From Rhipicephalus microplus (Eukaryota; Arthropoda; Arachnida; Ixodida; Ixodidae), in NCBI RefSeq assembly GCF_043290135.1, contig NC_134710.1, positions 277,470,776 to 277,534,775 of the forward strand: a stretch of 64,000 nucleotides of DNA. Reading direction: 5' to 3'. Each line of letters opens with the position of its first letter. Positions within the stretch are counted from its first letter, which is position 1. The notes beneath the pieces were generated by a model that saw only the letters and a program-made list of their open reading frames with translations, did no database searches and had not been told where the DNA came from. Of this stretch, positions 1 through 12,779 are shown piece after piece. A program made the position numbers and the translations under genes.

Positions 1-2
1 TG

Positions 3-1979
3 CGCATTTTAACCAATATTCTTCCTAATTCTAACATACTTTTGTGTACGTGGCATGTGTTGCATTGTTTCCAGCAAAAGGTTAATGAAAAAGCTAGACA
101 GCAACGTGATCAGTTGCTTCCTCTCTTAAAAAGCTTAGTTTATTCCCCCACTGAGCAAGACTACTTCGATAAGCTTGCTAACCTCCAAGCTATGACTTGC
201 ACAGATTTCATTTCTTACTATATGCATAACTGGCACTTGTGTAAGGAAATGTGGGTACATGCATATCGGCAAGCCCTTCCTACATTTGGTAATAATACTA
301 ACAATCGCATTGAGTGCCACAATCAAAAGATTAAAAATTATCTCTCTTCAAGCATGCATTTGGTTCAAGCAATAGAAGCATTGGTAGGTTACATTGATAA
401 TGATTCTTTATCTCTACAGTTCTCTAAGCTTAAAGAAATGAAGCTGAACCTAAACATAAATGATTTCAATGACCCATTTCAGCTAGAATTGTCCCGTAAT
501 TGCACTTCTGAGGCTACAAGTAAAGTACTAGAGCAGTATGAGAAGTTTAAAAATGTAAGTTATCAAGTCACTTCCACTCCTAATTCTTATGTTGTAGTTT
601 CACCAAGATCACAGTACAGTGTTTCATTGTGCTTGGCTTCTTGCACATGTGCTTTTTATAACCAGTACACTCTGCCTTGTGCACATATTTTAGCAGTGCG
701 TGACTTTACTAAGCAAGATCTTTTCGACAAGGCTTGCATACCAGACAGGTGGTGCAAGGATCATTTCCCGAGTGACAGCTGCACAACCACTAGTGCCACA
801 CCAGTGGTAACAAGCAGCATTCAGTCACCACCCTGTGTGAAGCTTGACACTGCACAAGAGAAGTATACTTATGCTTATAAGAGTCTTTGCGAAATGTCAA
901 AAACCGTGGCTAACGTATTATCTAATTGTGGTGAGAAGGAGTTAATGGAAAAACTTTCGTCCTGCGAGGCTTTCTTCAGAAATTTAACCACATTTCCTCG
1001 TAACCAAACTTCAGCAGCCATAAAGGCTGCACCAGCTCAGTTAGCACAAACTACTGCCACAAGTTATCTTGGGCATTCTAACAGTACAAAACTTGTGGTA
1101 CCTTTGGTTAAAGCAAGAAGGGGGCGGCCAAAAAAAGTGAGAGCTGTCAAGCGTAAATTTTTCCCAAATCAAGTAAAAAAGGTAGGCCTTGCAACTGTTA
1201 AAGTAGACATGCTAAATGTCTACAAACGGTATTCTCTTTCAGATGCAGATTTAAATGTTCTGGTACAGGGCACCTCCATATCAGATAGCGTAATCAATGT
1301 CGCACAGTATTTAATTCAGAAAAAGTATCCTACTTGTGTCGGCTTTCAAGATGTCTTACTGGGCCGATGTTTACAATTCACTCAAATCAAAGGCCCTTTC
1401 GTTCAAATCTTGCATGTTCAGAACCCCAATCATTGGCTTACAGTAACAAATGTTGGTGCGGACAAAAACACAGTCTTCATATATGATTCAATTGATCAAG
1501 ATACCCCTGCTGACGCTGTTAGGCAAATCTGTCATATTCTAAAATTACAATCGCCAACATTAACCATTCAAACAATGAAGGCACAAAACCAGTGCAACAC
1601 ACTTGACTGTGGCTTGTTTGCAATTGCCAACATGTATTATATAGCGTCAGGCAGAAAACCAGAAACTTTGAACCTTAACCAAGTTATGCTACGCAAACAT
1701 TTGCTGCAATGCATACAGAATGGTATGATCGAAGACTTTCCCCTCATAAACTCCATGGCTGCTCGCGTACAGCCAAGAGATAGTATTTACAAGTTACATT
1801 GTGTCTGCCGGCAACCACAATATAGTGGGGTAGTATTGGACATTACTTGTGCAAGTTGTTCAAGAGGATTTCACGGAGCTTGTCTCGGCTCTTTAGCAGC
1901 TAACTTGGACAAAAAAGTATTCGTCTGTTCTCAGTCATGTTTGCTGGTTGCCAAAGAAAAGATACATTCTTCTAATTAA
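3..1979 (+). CDS. MULE transposase-like multidomain protein, C-terminal part (left arm copy, cut by window edge)
   Basis: An open frame enters at base 3 and ends at TAA 1977-1979. It covers the C-terminal ~658 residues of the protein encoded complete at 36136-40695. Visible parts, in order, are: the CTWH motif after the second catalytic Asp; an NNRIECHN stretch carrying the likely third acidic residue; a SWIM finger (CxC...CxH); an AT-hook (GRPKK); an Ulp1/C48-type protease with NHW, YDS, AQNQ and DCGLF motifs; and a C4HC3 PHD finger. Eight residues differ from the right-arm copy over 645 aligned residues, and there is no stop or frameshift. The start lies outside the window. It may be a live transposase or a domesticated one. 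Confidence 0.88.
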   Translation, partial: RILTNILPNSNILLCTWHVLHCFQQKVNEKARQQRDQLLPLLKSLVYSPTEQDYFDKLANLQAMTCTDFISYYMHNWHLCKEMWVHAYRQALPTFGNNTNNRIECHNQKIKNYLSSSMHLVQAIEALVGYIDNDSLSLQFSKLKEMKLNLNINDFNDPFQLELSRNCTSEATSKVLEQYEKFKNVSYQVTSTPNSYVVVSPRSQYSVSLCLASCTCAFYNQYTLPCAHILAVRDFTKQDLFDKACIPDRWCKDHFPSDSCTTTSATPVVTSSIQSPPCVKLDTAQEKYTYAYKSLCEMSKTVANVLSNCGEKELMEKLSSCEAFFRNLTTFPRNQTSAAIKAAPAQLAQTTATSYLGHSNSTKLVVPLVKARRGRPKKVRAVKRKFFPNQVKKVGLATVKVDMLNVYKRYSLSDADLNVLVQGTSISDSVINVAQYLIQKKYPTCVGFQDVLLGRCLQFTQIKGPFVQILHVQNPNHWLTVTNVGADKNTVFIYDSIDQDTPADAVRQICHILKLQSPTLTIQTMKAQNQCNTLDCGLFAIANMYYIASGRKPETLNLNQVMLRKHLLQCIQNGMIEDFPLINSMAARVQPRDSIYKLHCVCRQPQYSGVVLDITCASCSRGFHGACLGSLAANLDKKVFVCSQSCLLVAKEKIHSSN

Positions 1980-2061
1980 TAATAGCATTCCATTTTGGTG
2001 TAGACATATGGCAAAATTTCTAAGCATTCTTCATGTCTCCTCGTCTAATTTTTGCTTTTCC
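1980..2061 (+). other. 3' flank of the left MULE-type ORF
   Basis: A short AT-rich stretch between the stop codon and the MITE. It has no AATAAA signal. The nearest AATAAA on this strand is at about 2402, inside the MITE. Confidence 0.5.
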
Positions 2062-2982
2062 TTAAAGGGCCACTCACCGGGTTTGGCGATTTTGAGCTGA
2101 CAAGTGCAATGCGTACATCGGGAGTTTATGGTCACGTCTGCCAAACATTGCAACTCTATGCGACGTGGAAATGGGTCAAATTTCAAAACGAACGCTTCTC
2201 CCCCCTTTTTTTGGGTCGCGCCCCCAGAGAAGGAGGTTATGATGTGCAAGTATGAATCGCCCTACATACACAGCAGTGCAGTGACGTTGGTCCTGTATGT
2301 ATACGACTGTGCTCTGACGCTGCCAACAGTGGCACGTGACATGACGGAAATTATTTAACGTGACATGCGTAGTTAATGTAATTTGTTGCTTGAAGAGATT
2401 AATAAAACTTGGGATACATATTGAGACGCAATAGAAGAATGCGTTTGTCTTTTGCATTTTTTTCCCCGTGAATTCCAACGAGATGCCGAGCTAATGTGCT
2501 GGCGTTTCGCATGCGTTTGTGTCTCCGCGGTTACTGCATCAAGCAGACTCCTGTCCTGGAAAAGAAATTAATGGTCCTGCGCATTCGAGCACTCATTATG
2601 CTCCTCTTTTCAACCGCATCAAAGCCAGCGTTTCCAAACAATGTCGCAAAAACAGGCAGTAGACACAATACAATGCTGGTCAACAAAAAAACACCGCTCG
2701 CGCGCTCGAGGGTTGGGCTTGTTTGAGCACGTCATGTGCACGTGACCTCTTGGTTGGATGCTGGAGAGGGTAGGAAAGAGATTTGGCTTGTGAAGGCTAC
2801 ACGGGGGAGTGGCAAGGGTTTTGAGCTTGCCTCCTTTCATCCTTGTTTCCTGCTGTTAAAAAAAGAAGAAACTGTTTTCTCAGCTCGTAATGAACCGATT
2901 GAAAAACTTTTTGTGGTATAATGCTCTCCGTTGATACACAACTTCCACAGTTTGTTATGGGACCTGGTGAGTGGCCCTTTAG
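2062..2982. mobile_element. MITE with AGGGCCACTCACC termini and TTAA-like flanks (left arm)
   Basis: The ends are 16-bp inverted repeats: AGGGCCACTCACCGG at 2066-2080 against CCTGGTGAGTGGCCCT at 2963-2978. They are bordered by TTAA on the left and TTAG on the right. No transposase frame is present. A TTAA-type target site points to a piggyBac-related non-autonomous element, but that family assignment is inference from the flanks alone. Confidence 0.6.
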
Positions 2983-3035
2983 GGACTGACTTCAGGGATC
3001 GAAAGTATGAAGTTAGGCATGTTGGTAATGCATAA

Positions 3036-3772
3036 CGGATCACATAGCACAAAAATTTGACCCAGGACAAGAGAAGGAACAAACACGAGTGCTCACTTCC
3101 AAGAAGATTTATCTTGAAGAGCAAACACATATATACTCCTGAAATGTGAAAATCAGGCAAATCATTCAAGACGCCCACAACTGCCATGCGCAAATAAATA
3201 TCTTACATTTTCAAAAAAGACAATTTGACAAAGCCCGAGACATAGTGCTGATGCAGTTCAGCTCTAGTCTACAAATCCTCTTTGCCTCGATAATTTCTCT
3301 TGTCATTTTATTTGTTGTTTTTTCTTCCAGCAATAATCATGTCCCGCAAAATCATTTTGCATCCACACGTGCTGCAATAAACACCCTTGTAACCTCAAGA
3401 ATGGTCGCAATCGTTTCTTGGCCTTGCACTGTAGCAGGTGTGGCTCCAAACCACTTTTGTGTGACACCATTATCATTGGGAAAAAAAAAACTACAAGAGA
3501 AATTGTCGTGGCGAAAAAGATTTGTAGACTAGAGCTGAACTGCATCAGTACTTTCTCTCACTCTGTCTCTAGAGATTTGTCAAAACGAATTGTCTTTGCT
3601 GAGGATGTAAGGTTTTCGTGCATGGCAGTTGTGGGCTTTTTGAATGATTTGTCTATTTTTTGCATTTCAAGAGTATATATGTTTGCTCTTCAAGATAAAT
3701 CTTGTTGGAGGTGAGCACTCGTCTTTGTTCCTTCTCTTGTTCTGGGTCAAATTTTCACATTATGTGATGAGT
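3036..3772. repeat. Foldback element: 0.73-kb imperfect palindrome (left arm)
   Basis: The sequence from about 3038 (ATCACATA...AAATTTGACCC) is matched in reverse complement by the sequence ending near 3770, with the axis near 3400. Long shared blocks include the GACCCAG/ACAAGAGAAGGAAC region and a TGATGCAGTTCAGCTCTAGTC block present once in each half. Identity falls toward the centre. It has no coding capacity and resembles a foldback or long-TIR MITE. Confidence 0.75.
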
Positions 3773-4858
3773 TAACTTTCTGCATGCACCACCTTATTTT
3801 TTTTCCTTGTTGTAAGCTAGTGGTGGAGCGTTTACTAGAAGTACATAAAAACATTGCCAAATGTATGTTACCCCAACGAACCAAATTCCTTTGTTGAGGC
3901 AATCCTTTCTGTGGCATTCCTTCTTTATTGACTTCTCATCACGTCAAACCTCACACCTGTCTCTTTCATAAAAGTTCTAGAACTAGTTCTTGCTTTGTTT
4001 TGTTTTTTTGCCAAAAGTAGAAAACTTCCCTTTGTTGAGCAAATTTTCCTGAACTAAAATATATTCATATCTAATGCACGGAATAAAAAATAAAAAACAA
4101 GAAAATTTATAGGCTGATCACTAAATGTCAATTGAATAAGGATTTCGGAAATACTACCATGAATGGCACACAGCAAATACTCATGCATGCAGCCTTTTAC
4201 CATGTGCAGCTGTAAACTGCAAACAAAAAGTATCAGATATTGTATATGATTTGCTTTTTTTTCTTTTCAGCAACAGTCACTTGCCCTTTAAGAGAAAAAT
4301 ATGAATATAAAATTTTCAAAAATAGTCATTTTTGAAAACCTGTCAATATATCAAAATGGTTTAGTTGATTCATGATTATGCAAGCAGTTCTTGCATGCCT
4401 GTGGCACTGGGATTGTTAATGTAGGCAGGCTGAGTTTGTAATGCTCTAAAGCCTCAGCATTTTAGTGTTATATTACAATATAACATTCAAATATTTTATG
4501 AATGCAACTATGAAATTTGCTCACAATGAGTTTGCTACAAATTAAGCAACCAAAGCCTGTGTATATATTGCCCACATTAACGTCACACTGCCACAAGTCT
4601 CTAGGCGGAGCCTGACCGCTACAGAGCGCGTTCTCGGGTGGCGGATAGAGAAAAGTCTTGCAATGAAGTGATGCTAAGCAGCTTCTATTAATAAACAAGA
4701 CTGGCACTTGTGCCCGCGGACCAACAGGCAGAAAATACATATGACAACAGGAGTCTCTTCACTGCTGTGGTGGGCAAGTTGAAAGTTTCAGGTGCCATTT
4801 TTTAAACTCTTTGATTTATCTGTTGTTTTTTTCGTCTGTTTTCTTCATCTTGTACAGG
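3773..4858. other. Intergenic AT-rich sequence, left arm (mirror at 33258-34343)
   Basis: I see no gene, array or element with defined ends here. Several poly-A and poly-T tracts occur. The small open frames in it are not supported by any motif. Confidence 0.6.
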
Positions 4859-5010
4859 TCCAGTACATTGTGGACTCACCCTGTTGTCAAGTCATCAGGA
4901 AGTTGGATGATGCTGTCTTCTTCTAGCTAAATTATGCAACTACTAAGAAGGGGATCAGAATTCTATTTTGTAGCAGTTATTTTACAAATAAATGTTAGTA
5001 AATTTTTTCT
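4859..5010 (+). other. Possible terminal exon of an unidentified host gene (left arm)
   Basis: A long pyrimidine-rich tract ending in TTGTACAG (to 4858) looks like a splice acceptor. It is followed by a short open stretch of about 22 codons ending at TAG 4924-4926. An AATAAA polyadenylation signal lies at 4987-4992. The order acceptor, short coding tail, stop and poly-A signal is that of a last exon. No homology is recognised and no upstream exon was found, so this is only a candidate. Confidence 0.25.
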
Positions 5011-5540
5011 TGGTTGTAGTAGTGTCATTGTGTACTCACGGACCATAACATTACATAAGACAGGAATTCAAGGGCACAGCAAAAAAGTGCTGCTATGAGC
5101 ACCTGTTATCAACATCAGCTGGTCATTCTTAATTTTGGGTCTTTTATTTATCGCACATCGAGTAGCCGCAATTGCTTGGTTTACAGGCTGAGAGAAAATT
5201 TAGCTCCCTTTCTTACACGCCAAATGTTGCTGGCAGTGAAACAGCGTTGTCAGCATTTTGATAGATACTTTGAAAATGAACGTGAAAACGACGGAGGGAC
5301 AAGACAAAGGCGAAGTACTGAGTCTTTCTAATCTCGTGTCTCCGTCGTGTTCGTGGGCGTTTTCCAAAAATGCATAGTTTCCAACTCGACCTTACTGATA
5401 TATTGTGAAAACTTTATGAAAACATGAATCCCCGAAGTTAAGTATAAAACTTTCACATAGAATGCATCACTTCTAGCGTCAACAGTTGAGCTATTACAAA
5501 ACTTTGATAAGTCGCAAGGCACGTAAAAGCAAGTATGGTC
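5011..5540. other. Sequence between candidate exon and tandem array, left arm (mirror 32577-33105)
   Basis: I see no recognisable gene or element here. A short open frame at 5095-5331 has no motif support. Confidence 0.5.
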
Positions 5541-6352
5541 AAGCTTCACTGCCTTGTGAAAGCACTGCGGTAAAGCCAGCGTGAGCAGAAGAGCATTACA
5601 TGATACGAAATGAACGCATGCACAGGCCACTTGTGCATCAAACAAATATAAGCATTTGCGACTGCTCAGGCCAAATATGCATCTTGGCACGTCCGTTTCA
5701 GGCAAACAAAAGGACAAATACCAAACTATGATCAAGCTTCACTGCATGGAAAAAGCACTGCGGTAAAGCCAGCGTGAGCAGAAGAGCATTACATGATACG
5801 AAATGAACGCATGTACAGGCCACTTGTGCATCAAACAAAAATAAGCATTTGCGACTGCTCAGGCCAAGTATGCATCTTGGCGAGTCCTTTTCAAACAGAC
5901 AAAAAGACAATTACCAAAAGATGATTAAGCTTCACTGCCTTGTGAAAGCACTGCGGTAAAGCCAGCGTGAGCAGAAGAGCATTACATGATACGAAATGAA
6001 CGCATGCACAGGCCACTTGTGCATCAAACAAATATAAGCATTTGCGACTGCTCAGGCCAAATATGCATCTTGGCACGTCCGTTTCAGGCAAACAAAAGGA
6101 CAAATACCAAACTATGATCAAGCTTCACTGCATGGAAAAAGCACTGCGGTAAAGCCAGCGTGAGCAGAAGAGCATTACATGATACGAAATGAACGCATGC
6201 ACAGTCCACTTGTGCATCAAACAAAAATAAGCATTTGCGACTGCTCAGGCCAAGTATGCATCTTGGCGAGTCCTTTTCAAACAGACAAAAAGACAATTAC
6301 CAAAAGATGATTAAGCTTCACTGCATTGCGAAAGCGTTGCGGTAAAGCCTAT
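5541..6352. repeat. 193-bp tandem repeat array, four units plus a partial (left arm)
   Basis: Units begin with AAGCTTCACTGC at 5541, 5734, 5927 and 6120, exactly 193 bp apart, and a fifth truncated unit starts at 6313. Two unit types alternate. Type I carries GGCACGTCCGTTTCAGGC; type II carries GGCGAGTCCTTTTCAAAC. The order is I-II-I-II, a 386-bp higher-order dimer. Repeated small open frames inside the units are a by-product of the periodicity. Confidence 0.95.
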
Positions 6353-7670
6353 AAGTAAATGATGTGCAGCAATCAAAGGATATATGCCTTATTCGTCGTA
6401 CGCACCTGTTGGTGTATTAAAGCTGCTCACATTTGACAGGCTATTATGTGAGTGTGAGGCAATACCTGATGTGATAATAGCTGTTACATTTCTTTAATTG
6501 CTCACTTTGGGAACTATAGCTGGTTGATCGCAAGTTGAATTTGCATGAGTCCTTGAGTAACTTAGCCACGTGCCATCTTCGCACATGATGTCTTAGCTGT
6601 CACCGAGTTATATAGATACATTGACGTGGCGTGGCTTTGATTGCGCGCGCAGTGCTGTTTAGGTTAACTGCTGCAGATGGGGAATAAATATTTAAAATCT
6701 CGTGGTACGCGATGCATTTGGTAAGGCATGCAGGGCTTATTCCTAATGTACGGCTCCTGCTTACGAGCTGCGCAGTCTGCGATCTGCGCCGATAGACAAA
6801 CTGATGGTGGAAGAAAAATTGCTCTCTCCCACTAAAGGGAACCATGCATACGTGTGAAGCAGCGGGCGCTAACGCTTACACAGGCGGCGCCGTGGACGCT
6901 GGCTCTCATCGTGGCGTTGCGCAGGAGATCAACCTGGGGACGAGGCGCTAAGCACGCAGTGATGGACCGGTGTTTCTTTCTGTGACATGCCGATCACTGC
7001 TAATGGGTGAGAGACACAAGACTCTTATTAAATGCAGATACCCTCAGTACATTTTTAACTAAGTATAACGCGCACTCTGCTCATTTTCATTGTTCAACAA
7101 CGCACAAGAGAAATCTATCACCAGCACTACCTTGGAGGTCAATATCCAGTGCCTAATACGGGGTGGCCAGTGAACGGTTGGGCAGTGCTAGCAGTCATTT
7201 TTTTTTTTTTTTATCAAGGAACTCGCTATCAGATGCTGCTTGCGACGATGGTGCGAGTCGAGAGAAGGGGGAGTGTAGGAGAAAAGAGAGACGGGGAGGG
7301 GACGCGCATGCGCAGCAAGGGTGGTCACGCCGCACACAGCATTGAACTCGACCATAACACGCTTGGCATCTAAAGTGGCCCCAGTGTACGAGAGAAAATT
7401 GCTGGATCTGCAGTCGAAGATTTTCCGCCAAGGAAATGTAGGCTGCAGACTCTAGATCACATTACCGGCTACCATTTGGTTCAGCACATTAAAAGTATCA
7501 GTTAATTTACATGGAGCATACTACGAACTATAGCTACATGTACTTTATAAATGTACCCGCAAAATCACCTGTAAATTTACACGGTGGACACTAATCCAGA
7601 GTTCCCGCCTGTTTCTGAAGCATTGTTACAGCAGAACACTGAAAAACATTGCTGCAGGTGCATATATATA
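6353..7670. other. Intergenic sequence, left arm (mirror 30256-31571)
   Basis: No gene or bounded element is recognised. It holds a 17-base poly-T run near 7196-7212 that varies in length between arms, and a short TATATA tract just before the LTR at 7671. Small frames near 6600-6845 and 7149-7431 have no motif. Confidence 0.6.
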
Positions 7671-7793
7671 TGTAACGTAAGAAGGTAGCGATAGTTAGGA
7701 GTTAGTAGTAGAGGTCGAGAAGGAAGAAGTGAAAATGGAATAAACACGGAGTATGAGCCAGGCCACGTCTCCGATTCATCATAGCGTCACACA
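7671..7793 (+). repeat. 5' LTR of gag-only retrotransposon (left arm)
   Basis: The 123-bp sequence starts TGTAACGTAAGAAGG and ends near GCGTCACACA. It contains AATAAA at about 7739. It recurs in direct orientation at 9700-9817 and in inverted orientation at 9818-9949. It is preceded by a short TA repeat. Confidence 0.9.
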
Positions 7794-7918
7794 AGTCGAC
7801 AGGATGGAGACCTGCCTGCCCCTTCATCAGTCGCTCAGCATCGACGCAGTTCTACAGAAGACACCCTGCCCATACATTGACTACCGAATCATCGCCTAGA
7901 AGGACAACGACCAGCACC

Positions 7919-9577
7919 ATGACAGAACCATCGGCTGACCTCGACATCCCCAAGTACACCGGATCAGCGGACGACGGACCCGTACAGGACTGGTTCAACC
8001 TATTCGAGGTCCACGCCGCCGCTGCATCCTGGTCGGAACGGGAGATGGTTACGAACTTCAGCGACTACGTCACTGGTGAGGCATTCAAATTTTACCTGAT
8101 TCACATTTTCGAGAACGACGAGTCATGGCAAAAAATCAAAGAGGAGATGATTACCCGTTTTAATGATTATGACCAAGACTTACTCATTGGCAACCATCTA
8201 GAGACAACTGCACACTATCGTCAATTTCCTAAGCAGTCCTCATGCATTCGAAAGTCCAGCGCGAATCGACAAGTGCCTCAAGACGAAGTGGCACATGCGT
8301 TTACTTACAGAAGGCCATGCGTATATTCGGAAAAACCTAACCGTCAAGCGCGCATCCCTTCTGCGCGAAAGTCAGCATTTCCGAAGTCATCGCTTCAACA
8401 TACGACACGAGACGTCGCTCACCCTACTGATGCCTTTCATGCTTCGTCTGGCATACATGGTCCACCACCTGGTTTTCTACGACGCAGCTCTTCAAAGGCT
8501 CCTAACGGTCACTATTCGTGTCATAAGGACGCCTTGTTCATGGTAGACCAGCTGACACATGAGGAAAATGCCGAACAACGCCATGACGACTCAAAGAGTG
8601 AAAATCAGTCTTCACACATTGGATCAGCTTATTTTCCATCCAGCACAATTGGGCTACCTCCTGGTTATCCGCCACTTGGCTCTTTCGTCGCTCACAACGC
8701 CCACCTCACATCTAGCACGCTCACAATGGTCGGGATAGAGCTGTGGAGCTCGGAGAATACTCAGCCAAGCCCTGAACCTACCATCCAGATTCAGACGCAA
8801 GAACCACTCGCAGCGAACAGTGAAGAAGCCCCTGATGATGTATCTATCAACTCTGAAGCATTACCTTCATTACCCGAAATGCAGCACAACAGCCTAGAGA
8901 CTACTACCTGCCCACTTGACACCACATTCAATTGCCCAGAAAGTCAGTGTCATGGTAAAAAAGGGCTGCCACCTCAAGTCTTTTCGCAGCAACATCATCA
9001 ATTCCAGCAAGTCCAAGAACAACAGAGATTCCAAGGGCTATACCAACAAGGACGACGACGAATGGAATCATCTTCGGAAGAACACACGCGGTTTATGGAA
9101 AGCCGTTTACAAACGTGTCAACCAAGCCAACGACATATTCAAGATTTCTCACTCGAAACAAAGAAAGCATCGAATCCAAGATATTTTCCCAAGGAACGTC
9201 GAGTAAGCTTTCTTCAGTCGAGATCAAGACTCAGGCAACACGACATACAACGTCGAGAAAGGCGCCGAACCCTACCCTGTATTCCGCAAGGACGCAGAAA
9301 TCACCGCACTAGCCTCGGTCAACAAGCACGCAAACGGGTGGCGATGCATGGGTTCCAATCAAGACAAATAGCACGACACCTGCGCAAATCATCCAGCCAA
9401 TGCTTCAAAGCCATCACACCACGTTCATTCATCGCAAGAATACCGGCTGTGTTTCCATCTGATTTCACGCTCAAAGCATGCTTATGTTGTCCAGAGCGCA
9501 ACAGCCAGCCTCGCCCTCCAGAGCTGTACTTGATACCCAGGATTGCTGTCCTCTCCTGTGAAGCTATAGTGTGTTAA
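7919..9577 (+). CDS. gag-like protein of a non-autonomous short-LTR retrotransposon (left arm)
   Basis: An open frame of about 552 residues from ATG 7919; an upstream in-frame TTG at 7877 is a less likely start. Residues 1 to about 95 look like a retrotransposon Gag: DIPKYTG near the start, then a DWFNLFEVHAAAASW stretch and a helix-rich segment ending in RFNDYD. The rest is rich in Gln, Ser and Arg, has no zinc knuckle, and I recognise no protease, RT or integrase. It is flanked by LTRs at 7671-7793 and 9700-9817. Nine of 566 residues differ from the right-arm copy, with no stop in either. The C-terminal part may be frameshifted relative to its ancestor. It would need enzymes from another element to move. 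Confidence 0.7.
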   Translation: MTEPSADLDIPKYTGSADDGPVQDWFNLFEVHAAAASWSEREMVTNFSDYVTGEAFKFYLIHIFENDESWQKIKEEMITRFNDYDQDLLIGNHLETTAHYRQFPKQSSCIRKSSANRQVPQDEVAHAFTYRRPCVYSEKPNRQARIPSARKSAFPKSSLQHTTRDVAHPTDAFHASSGIHGPPPGFLRRSSSKAPNGHYSCHKDALFMVDQLTHEENAEQRHDDSKSENQSSHIGSAYFPSSTIGLPPGYPPLGSFVAHNAHLTSSTLTMVGIELWSSENTQPSPEPTIQIQTQEPLAANSEEAPDDVSINSEALPSLPEMQHNSLETTTCPLDTTFNCPESQCHGKKGLPPQVFSQQHHQFQQVQEQQRFQGLYQQGRRRMESSSEEHTRFMESRLQTCQPSQRHIQDFSLETKKASNPRYFPKERRVSFLQSRSRLRQHDIQRRERRRTLPCIPQGRRNHRTSLGQQARKRVAMHGFQSRQIARHLRKSSSQCFKAITPRSFIARIPAVFPSDFTLKACLCCPERNSQPRPPELYLIPRIAVLSCEAIVC

Positions 9578-9682
9578 CGGAAACTTCCTCGGACTTGGAA
9601 TGATCTTCTCTTTTTGACAGTGTTCAGTTCTAAGCCGTGCATGTTCAGTTTTCATTCGTGTTCATCTGACGCGACTTCTTTC

Positions 9683-9699
9683 GGGGGGAGGGAGAATCC
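9683..9699 (+). promoter_or_regulatory. Polypurine tract before the 3' LTR
   Basis: GGGGGGAGGGAGAA immediately precedes the 3' LTR start at 9700. This is the usual position and composition of the plus-strand primer of an LTR retroelement. The mirror copy is at about 28227-28243. Confidence 0.75.
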
Positions 9700-9817
9700 T
9701 GTAACGTAAGAAGGTAGCGATAGTTAGGAGTTAGTAGTAGAGGTCGAGAAGGAAGAAGTGAAAATAGAATAAACACGGAGTATGAGCCAGGCCACGTCTC
9801 CGATTCATCATAGCGTC
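9700..9817 (+). repeat. 3' LTR of gag-only retrotransposon (left arm)
   Basis: Near-identical to 7671-7788 but stops at GCGTC, lacking the last few LTR bases. It is joined directly to an inverted LTR copy at 9818. Confidence 0.9.

Positions 9818-12779
<2,962 letters not shown>

Noticed and set aside
5328..6296. Series of similar ~70-76 residue frames on the minus strand, and their right-arm mirrors
   Set aside because: They repeat because the 193-bp unit is nearly divisible into codons and lacks stops in one frame. No ribosome, splice or domain evidence.
5541..6352. CRISPR array
   Set aside because: Repeats are contiguous 193-bp units without spacers, in a eukaryotic context.
9319..9501. 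Antisense 60-residue frame inside the gag ORF
   Set aside because: Shadow frame opposite the coding strand, without any motif; identical in the mirror copy only because of the duplication.
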